From Lumbricus rubellus (lineage: Eukaryota; Annelida; Clitellata; Crassiclitellata; Lumbricidae), in contig OX243825.1 of the NCBI GenBank assembly GCA_945859605.1, positions 18,410,178-18,474,177 on the forward strand: a DNA stretch of 64,000 nt. Reading direction: 5' to 3'. The notes under the pieces were generated by a model. That model saw only the letters and a list, made by a program, of their open reading frames with translations, made no database searches and was not told the origin of the DNA. The first letter of the stretch is position 1. Every line of letters starts with the position of its first letter. This document shows, one piece after another, positions 57,640-64,000 of the stretch. A program made the translations under genes and the position numbers.

Positions 57640-58600
57640 TCTTGTGTAGGCCTATATTGTATAATAACCTATGCTGTCCACCATCCTCGTCTTTCGAAGG
57701 AGGCTGACGTAGGCTATAATAGCCTATTACAGTATACACACGCATGCATACACACGCATGCATGTCGACCACAATCTTTGGCCTGCCTGCCTCCGTGTGC
57801 AATACGTGCGTGAGCGGCTGAGCGCCCGCAAACTCGAAAGAGGCGGGGGCACTTGATTCCCCCGAATATTGGCACCTATTTTTTTAAAAACCGATAGGCT
57901 ACTTTTTGGTGTTTAGCACATTTCTTCGCCCTAAATCAATGATGGCCTATAATTATAATAGCCTACTGAACTGATGATGCACTAATTAAGTTACGGTAGG
58001 CCTAAACTTAAAAAATGACTTGATCATCATCCGGAAATTCCCATAGCACTCTAGCCTACGTAGGCTACTATATCATACTATGCCATTGCCTACCAAACGT
58101 CCGAACCAACAGGCCTACCCAGCACAGTGCATGACCCACGAAAGTATGGCCTACACGTAGGCCTACATTTTGTGCCTGTGCCATAGGCTACCTGTCTTAA
58201 GTTGACCTAATGACATGGATTTCCTAGTTATAGGCCTAAACCTAATGCCATTTGGACCTGCTGAAGCAAAACGTACCAATAGCCTATAGCGGCAGTGCAT
58301 GCATGGCTAGGCCTACGTACTTACAAATTAGGCTTACAAATTTCCGTTGACCCAGGCTATAGTTCTGTAATCGGCCTAATGGTTTAGCCTATATTATTTA
58401 GACCTAATGTCTACACGTATGCCTATGCTGATTATAATGGCCTACTGCTTGATCAATTGAATGCGCTATAGGCCTAGAGCGCCTAATTTAGGCTAGGCCT
58501 AATTATAATATTATGCATCGAATACGTAGAGTGGATGCCTGCTAGGCTAGCCTAAGTCAAGAGTGGATACCTGCATGCATGCTAGGCTAGCCTAAGTCTG
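57640..58600. repeat. TAGGCCTA-rich intergenic kilobase
   Basis: Dozens of copies of TAGGCCTA, TAGGCTA or TAGCCTA in both orientations, with no fixed spacing. Ends near GCATGCTAGGCTAGCC repeats at 58535-58590. Confidence 0.7.
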
Positions 58601-58670
58601 TCTTTCTGTCACATTCTGTCTGCATTTAAGCTGATTTCTTTCTGTAGCCCGTTAGTTAACTGGGGCCTAA

Positions 58671-58671
58671 A

Positions 58672-58721
<50 letters not shown>

Positions 58722-58722
58722 A
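58671..58722. repeat. (CAT)n microsatellite
   Basis: About 17 perfect CAT units. They look like the 3' terminal repeat of the minus-strand LINE beside them. Confidence 0.95.
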
Positions 58723-60335
58723 CCGAGGGACCAGTGCCCGTAGGTGCCCGATGCCATTCTCGTTATTCCGCGCCAGGTTTGTCTCTCCAAGGCAGCGTGT
58801 GTTAGGTCCTGCAGTGGTGCTCCACACCATTCTATTATGTTGTCCAGCCATTCTTTGTGTGGTCGTCCTTTCCTGTTTGATCCCTCCATTCTTCCAAGTA
58901 TAACTGTCTTGATTTTTCTACTGTTATCCATCCTGCATATAATTATGCCCAAAGAGTTCCAGCTTCCTGCATATTATTTGCTGCATAAGGTTATCTGTTT
59001 GGCCTATTCGCACATACAATTCTGCGTTTGTTACTTTCTGCATCCATCCGATACGCAAGATCTTTCTGTAGCACTTTCTCTCGAAAGCGAGTATTCTTGT
59101 TTCTGCCTCTTTGGTTATTGTCCAGGCTTCACATCCATAAATAATGCTGCTGAATACACAAGTTCTCAACACCTCCAGTTTTAACTTCAGTTGTATGGCT
59201 TTGCTCTTCCAGACCTTGTCCATTGCGCACATTGCTGCTGTTGCCTTCCCAATCCTTATCAGTATTTCTGTTTTGTTGTTTAGGTCATATGTGTTGGTGC
59301 ATCCTAAGTAGGTGAATTTTTCAACATTTTCTAGTTGGTTTCCATCTATTACAAGTTTACTGGGTAGATCTTTTCTCCAAACACCATTGTCTTTGACTTT
59401 TCAAAATTCATCTTGAGCCCATATCTTTTCCCTTCGTCGTTTAACTCCTGCACTGTGTATTCTAGCCTTTGCACGTCGTCATCTAACAGATCGATGTCAT
59501 CTGCAAAGCAAAGATCAGTGTTTTAGTTGTCCAAAATTAACTGGGGGGGTCGGTAATTTTGTACAGATTACCAAAGTACACAAATCCATGTCAAATCCCT
59601 GCCGTTACAGAAATTAAAAACGGTGATTTGTAACTTTCTTTTTCCGCTCTCCAACACGTCATGTAATTACACTCGCCTTTATTCATGAAATACAGTTGTA
59701 TTCACTTTAATTACAGTACTTGCCAAATGTTTCAACTGTAAATGATCAGAGTCAAAATGAAGATTTTATGCTGCCAATATGACATTCACATCTTTGTATT
59801 ATTAGACTGGCAGGCTGGTGTCTGGTTCCCTACTCTCAGTCACGCATTGTATCGACAAGTATTGCAGCCAATTAATTTGAGACACGAATCAAGAATCATA
59901 CGAATATGGACGAAGGGGCCAAGGAACTGGGGGGGTCAGAAGCTGACCCCCTCAACACATTTTTAGTCACTTAACTGAGGGGGTCAGACAACGAACTGAG
60001 GGGGTCCAACACCCCCAACCCCCCCGACAACTAAATCACTGGGCCAAAGATTGCTTATAATTATTCGTTCCACTGATTGTTACTCCTCCTTCCTTTTCTC
60101 TTACCTTGTCCAACACTCTTTCCAAGAGTGTAATGAAGATGTCTGGTGACAACGGGTCGCCCTGCCTTGTCCCTCTATTGGTCCGAAACCAGGGCCCGAT
60201 CTCTCCACCCACTCTAACCGCTGCTTTTGCGTTGCTGAATTGGGGCCTAATAGGTCTACCACAGAATAAAGAAAGCGTACTAGCACCAAAGATATTAGAG
60301 TCGTACGACTCTAATATCTTTGCTAGCACAGTATA
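58715..60335 (-). mobile_element. Degenerate non-LTR retrotransposon, RT and C-terminus, minus strand
   Basis: Minus-strand frames, in order: FRTNRGTRQGDPLSPDIF (RT), then after a nested insertion FADDIDLLDDD (the catalytic FADD box, broken by the insertion right in front of it), SIIYGCEAWTITKE, and the tail RKGRPHKEWLDNI with QTWRGITRMA. The order and motifs fit an RTE/CR1-like ORF2. It is truncated at its 5' side by a cruciform at 60290-60411. Frameshifts are present. (CAT)n follows its 3' end. Confidence 0.85.
59516..60043. mobile_element. hAT-like element nested in the LINE reverse transcriptase
   Basis: Left CAGTGTTTTAGTTGTC, right GACAACTAAATCACTG plus GG. Flanks GCAAAGAT (59508-59515) and CCAAAGAT (60044-60051) match at 7 of 8 bases, the expected hAT duplication. 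Subterminal GGGGGGTC and GACCCCC tracts. 528 bp, no transposase. Confidence 0.88.
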
Positions 60336-60411
60336 AATAATTTATTTATTTATACTGTGGTACTAGCCTAATACCACAGTATAGGCCTAAATAATTATTT
60401 ATACTGTGCTA
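60289..60411. repeat. Complex nested palindrome
   Basis: A perfect palindrome around GTCGTACGAC with 12-bp arms each side (AAAGATATTAGA...), followed by an outer stem TAGCACAGTATAAATAA / TTATTTATACTGTGCTA and an inner stem ACTGTGGTA / TACCACAGT. Confidence 0.85.
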
Positions 60412-61112
60412 ATACTCACTACAATAAGGTTGAACGGAGAGCAGTTTGCTGTAGCCTAGGCCTACGACAAAATTGGCAATAGAGATCGTAATCCTCTAGC
60501 AGTTCTGCCGCCACTGTTTTACATGCCTAATTAATAACTTAAAGAATTCAAAGTTATAAGCCCACCATGCAGTTAAAGTAGCTCCACAGATCTAGGCTAC
60601 AACATAATTATAGGCCTACCATTTTAGGGGCGTTTCCAACATGCAATAAGTTCCAATAAGTTTTGTAAGAGGTCGTTGCATGCAAACTGAAAGTGAGATT
60701 TATTCGCGTGGCGCTGATATGTAGCCTGTCGTATTGGCAACGCAAGACATAGGCTACTGTGCTGAACATTATTCCGCTACTCTCGACCACGATGTCTGCT
60801 GTTAAACCTTCCATGTGCAGAAAAATTTAGTTGAGTATTTTTTAAATTTATCATTCATAGCTTTACTAGCTAAGCGAGTATAGTGACTGCATGGGCATTG
60901 TAGGCCGACTCGAAGGCGTAGGCCCTGAGCCTAGTCTACCTGGGTCTAGGGCTCTAGGCCTACTGAAGCGAGTAGCCTATGTATGATTATTGATCATGCG
61001 GATAATAGGGTCGGCGCGCGACACTTTTTGACTGTGAAGAATTAGAAGAAAGCTTGGAATTATTATAAAAAGCGTATTTGCTAATTGCTATTCATATGCT
61101 GTAGGTTCTGAT

Positions 61113-61694
61113 GGTTAAACCGTAGTTTACGTTGATTAATTATTTTCACTTTACCCCACGTTGATAAATTATTTGGCTATTGCTATTGATATACAAGTAA
61201 TTTCTGGATCGCCAGGTTCAATCCAGCTTCCATTTCAACTATAAATATGCCTTTATCCAGCTTCCATTTCAGGTATAAAATGCCTTTATCCAGGTCCTAC
61301 TTCTCAAGCGTTTTTCATCAATCCAGCTTCATTTTCAGCAGAATGACTACACTAACCCTAAAACTAACCCTAACCGACCCTCACGACGCCTAACCTGAGC
61401 CCTAACCGACCCTCATGCGTAAAATCCCGCTTCTATTTCGTCACTAAATATTTGTCATCGAATGTAAGAAATTGGTTGTCGGATAAAAAAAGTACGGTTT
61501 TTTCGTCAATCCAGCTTCCATCTTTTCGCGTTTTCGGTTTATATTGCTACTTCCGGTTGCGAATGTTCAGAAATTGTAATAGCACGTTTTATGGCGCGTT
61601 ATATTCGTGATTTTAGGCGTTTATTAATTAATCAACGTAAACTACGGGATATCGATAATGAAAATAATTAATCAACGTAAACTACGGTTTAACC
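61113..61694. mobile_element. MULE-like element with 9-bp target duplication
   Basis: Terminal inverted repeats of about 36 bp begin GGTTAAACCGTAGTTTACG. Perfect 9-bp duplication GGTTCTGAT at 61104-61112 and 61695-61703, which points to the Mutator group. The right terminus is partly doubled (61627-61647 and 61665-61694). The centre has telomere-like AACCCTAAAACTAACCCTAA text shared with 19171-19456. Confidence 0.9.
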
Positions 61695-61902
61695 GGTTCT
61701 GATTGCAATATTGGTGTAGCCTAATACAAATCAGCGAGTGTTAACCAGTGACACCATGAAAACATTGTAAGCTTATTCAACAGACTGCAGCAGACATGAC
61801 TTGTGCCTAGCTTACCTGTATTTCTTAAATCTAGTTATTTGTTTTTCAGCGTCTTAGACAGAAGCTTAGCCTACCCTTCTCCATAAATTTCTGTCCAACA
61901 AC

Positions 61903-62158
61903 ATGGCGGTTTCAGTTACGTATAGCAATATCAGTAAGCCTAAAGCAGCCCTCTCTGCAGTTTAAAACTTTAAATTGGCAAATGTTGTAACATGAATCTG
62001 ACCATTCTGTATCATAATCTACTCCTTTCATTGTAAGATTTTTTTAGGTGTGAGAAGAAATGTACAGATGCACTTATAGTGAATTCAGGTTTGTTTTGTT
62101 TTCAGACAGATGTCAGAAACTTGAAGTTGACCATATCAACCTGCTACTACATTCCTAA
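61903..62158 (+). promoter_or_regulatory. Possible P450 leader exon with a spliced upstream ORF
   Basis: AACATGGCGG at 61903 opens a frame that reaches a good donor (GTAAGC at 61934). The acceptor TTTTCAG at 62105 would join it in phase to a short end stopping at TAA 62156, 18 bp before the P450 start codon. If both sites are used, a 28-codon upstream ORF precedes the main frame. Inference only. Confidence 0.4.
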
Positions 62159-62176
62159 TTTCCAAACTAACAGAAA

Positions 62177-63485
62177 ATGTTGAAGCTGAGTTTTTCAAAT
62201 ATGCACCAGGGTAGCAGGTATTTCGTGCTGCAGTTCAACAGATGGTCTTTGGTGGAAAGATTCTTCCAGGCCAGCGAAGTATCGACAGCACCAAAGCCAC
62301 AGAGTATCACAGACGAATTGGCAAATGCAAAACCATTTTCTGCAATTCCTGGACCCAAACTCCTGCAATTAATTTTCCATCTGTTAAGTTCTTTTCGGAA
62401 GAAGGATGTTAAAAGTGAGGATTTAATGAAGGGTTTTGAAACATTTGGTCCAATATACAAGCTGAAAATTGGTTCGTTTTCGTTGGTCAGCATCTGTGAT
62501 GTTGACGGTGTTGAAAAACTTCTTCGTCAGGAGGGAAAATATCCCCGTCGTATTATTGTTGATTGTTGGCGCCATTGGAGGGATGAACAAGGCTTGTCTC
62601 GTGGCCTCCTGACCAAGTAAGTTACAGTTTCATTTTATTTAATTTTATGTGAGAATTGTGGAAAAATAACTTGGGGGTTGGACTATGATCCACTTGGAAT
62701 TGGGCTTTGAAAAATAGACTTTGCTATGAGGTTCTAAGAAAAACTTGGGGATTGAAACCTACTCAGCCCCAGGCAATTCTCACCCTGTGTATATATGTGC
62801 CACTGAGTGATAGTTTCTGGGGTGTAATTGGTTGAATTAAGTCGGCTGGTCATTCATGGGGGGGCTGTATGGAGAAGGAAATGATAAAAGGTACGATGTC
62901 GGGATCAAGGGCAAGGGGAAGACCGAGGATGGGATGGATCGATAATGTCATCACATGGATGGAACTACCATTCGAGCAGATATTGAAGGAGACGGAGGAC
63001 AGGAGAAAGTGGCGAAGGCATGTCCATGAAGCGACCAACCCTCGGATCGAGGAAGGTTAAAGACAAGACAAGACAAGGTCATTCATAGATTTGTATACTT
63101 TCTTTCTTGCACACTAGTTTCTTCTTTTAAACCTTTATGTTGCATTTATTAGGGAATCTTCATTGAGGTTGTCGAGTCCACCTAAGCCGAATCCAAGTCG
63201 AGTTTGAGTCGATTTGATCCAATTAAATTATTAGAGGGTATCTTATTAGATGAATTTTCAATTTATTGTTGTACATTTATTGCAGTGATGGACCTGAATG
63301 GAAACGAATGCGAGTTCTGATAGACAAACAACTGATGCGACCGCAACATGTTGCCACCTACGCAGATAACTTTAATGAGGTTGTGACAGATTTAATAGAA
63401 CGTCTGAAGCACATTAGAGAGACGAAAGGCAACGGACTGACTGTTCCAGACATTGATCATGAGTTGTTTCGATGGTCTTTGGAAA
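62177..63485 (+). CDS. Mitochondrial-clan cytochrome P450, CYP27/CYP24-like, 3'-partial
   Basis: Exons 62177-62616 and 63286-63485, joined in phase (AA|T, Asn). The next donor GTAAGT is at 63486, and the rest lies beyond the window. 213 residues are visible. The basic N-terminus (about 60 residues) followed by the hinge FSAIPGPKLL suggests mitochondrial import, then FGPIYKLKIG, LLRQEGKYPRR and the CYP27-like DGPEWKRMRVLIDKQLMRP and YADNFNEVVTDLIERL. RQEGKYP is conserved in CYP27/CYP24-type enzymes. These work with ferredoxin and ferredoxin reductase on sterols or secosteroids; the substrate here is unknown. The oxygen-binding helix and the haem cysteine are not in the window. Intron 1 holds a LINE fragment and a CAGGGTGAGAATT-family repeat. 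Confidence 0.9.
62644..62790 (-). mobile_element. CAGGGTGAGAATT repeat family, complete-looking copy
   Basis: GTGAGAATTGTGGAA at the left and GGCAATTCTCACCCTG at the right form imperfect inverted ends. The minus strand aligns with 49586-49740. No certain target duplication. Confidence 0.7.
62858..63076 (+). mobile_element. 5'-truncated LINE, ORF2 C-terminus, in P450 intron 1
   Basis: The frame reads SRARGRPRMGWIDNVITWME then TEDRRKWRRHVHEA and DPRIEEG with a stop, and a (GACAA)n tail. GGTCATTCAT flanks both sides (62848-62857 and 63077-63086), a 10-bp target duplication. Nearly the same end occurs at 39126-39290. Confidence 0.88.
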
Positions 63486-63692
63486 GTAAGTTTATGTGAC
63501 CACGTCGTTTGTCATTAGTTCCAACTGAAATGGTTAGCTTGATCTGTCAATTAATTCTAGCTTCTGAATTCTTATTCTAGCTTATGTGGTGCTGCCCTGC
63601 GCTGTCTGCCTGAAAAATTATGCCACAGATCCCAAATCTTGTTCCGGTGTTGCTTGTCAAATATCAGTTGGTGCTTTATCTATATTATCTGT

Positions 63693-63696
<4 letters not shown>

Positions 63697-63766
<70 letters not shown>

Positions 63767-63772
63767 AATAAT
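63697..63772. repeat. (AAT)n microsatellite
   Basis: About 25 AAT units with one interruption, in P450 intron 2. Confidence 0.97.
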
Positions 63773-64000
63773 CTTTGTTTAATTTCAAACTGACACATTG
63801 CAGAATGATTGCAAAATTTCATAGTACTTATGCCGGATGATCACAAGTTACTACAGGTGTAGAATTTAACTGTCGGCAGCCAATACGGCACCCATCACAT
63901 ATCATACTACTGATTTTACAATCTGTCAAATAGAAGGTTCAATCGACCTTATGTAGGGTACCTGGAAGCGATCCCTCATCCGTGAGCTCTTCATGCCAGA

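Larger units (their letters stand above)
56411..62176. other. Intergenic stretch between the coiled-coil gene and the P450
   Basis: Coiled-coil gene promoter and 5' UTR at its left side, then GGAT repeats, a TAGGCCTA-rich kilobase, a CAT microsatellite, a broken minus-strand LINE with a nested hAT-like element, a cruciform, a MULE-like element and a possible P450 leader exon. No other host gene recognised. Confidence 0.6.

Noticed and set aside
58671..58722. CAT array as a coding Met or Asp run
   Set aside because: Flanks are LINE remnants; more likely the LINE's terminal repeat.
1..64000. CRISPR array, operon or prokaryotic island
   Set aside because: The tandem arrays lack spacers and the genes are intron-rich; there are no Shine-Dalgarno-led gene clusters.

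Overview
This is a eukaryotic nuclear window from an invertebrate animal. The genes are split by many GT-AG introns and match animal families (RTRAF, ABCB10, FSIP1, RNASEH2C, DHKTD1, a mitochondrial-clan cytochrome P450). About 85% of the DNA is intron or intergenic, AT-rich, and full of small transposons, SINE copies and simple repeats. I cannot fix the phylum. A marine invertebrate such as an echinoderm or a sponge would fit, but that is a guess.

Layout: (1) 328-4670 (+), an RTRAF gene whose 5' end lies outside the window. (2) 6785-16056 (+), an ABCB10-type mitochondrial ABC transporter, 12 exons, 719 aa. (3) 18423-29552 (+), an FSIP1 orthologue, 13 exons, 730 aa. (4) 30017-32392 (-), RNase H2 subunit C, 4 exons, 152 aa, tail to tail with FSIP1. 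(5) 33167-50136 (+), DHKTD1 (2-oxoadipate dehydrogenase E1), 23 exons, 929 aa, head to head with RNASEH2C. (6) 53621-56410 (-), an unrecognised 413-aa coiled-coil protein with two coding exons. (7) 62177 to the window end (+), the 5' part of a CYP27/CYP24-like P450. I assembled the exons by hand from reading frame, splice sites and family resemblance. All complete models sum to multiples of three.

The genes do not form a pathway. Three products (ABCB10, DHKTD1, the P450) probably act in mitochondria, and RNASEH2C and DHKTD1 may share a bidirectional promoter.

Mobile DNA is the other main content. There are seven hAT-like non-autonomous elements with 8-bp target duplications, one inserted in the reverse-transcriptase region of a degenerate non-LTR element. 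There are two TTAA-flanked miniature families, one of which has four copies of exactly 82 bp. A tRNA-headed SINE shares its 3' tail with a LINE. Two long-inverted-repeat elements with unrelated ends share a telomere-like core. Several 5'-truncated LINE tails, a mariner-like MITE, minisatellites of 12 to 24 bp and a TATG-rich 1-kb element complete the set.

No CRISPR array, operon or rRNA gene was seen. A 200-base assembly gap lies at 39314-39513. I found no clear new multi-gene system. The points most worth a second look are the 137-bp copy of the coiled-coil gene inside the last DHKTD1 intron, the shared telomere-like core of the two long-inverted-repeat elements, the 82-bp family, the LINE/SINE tail pair, two GC-AG introns, and a minisatellite that begins at a splice donor.
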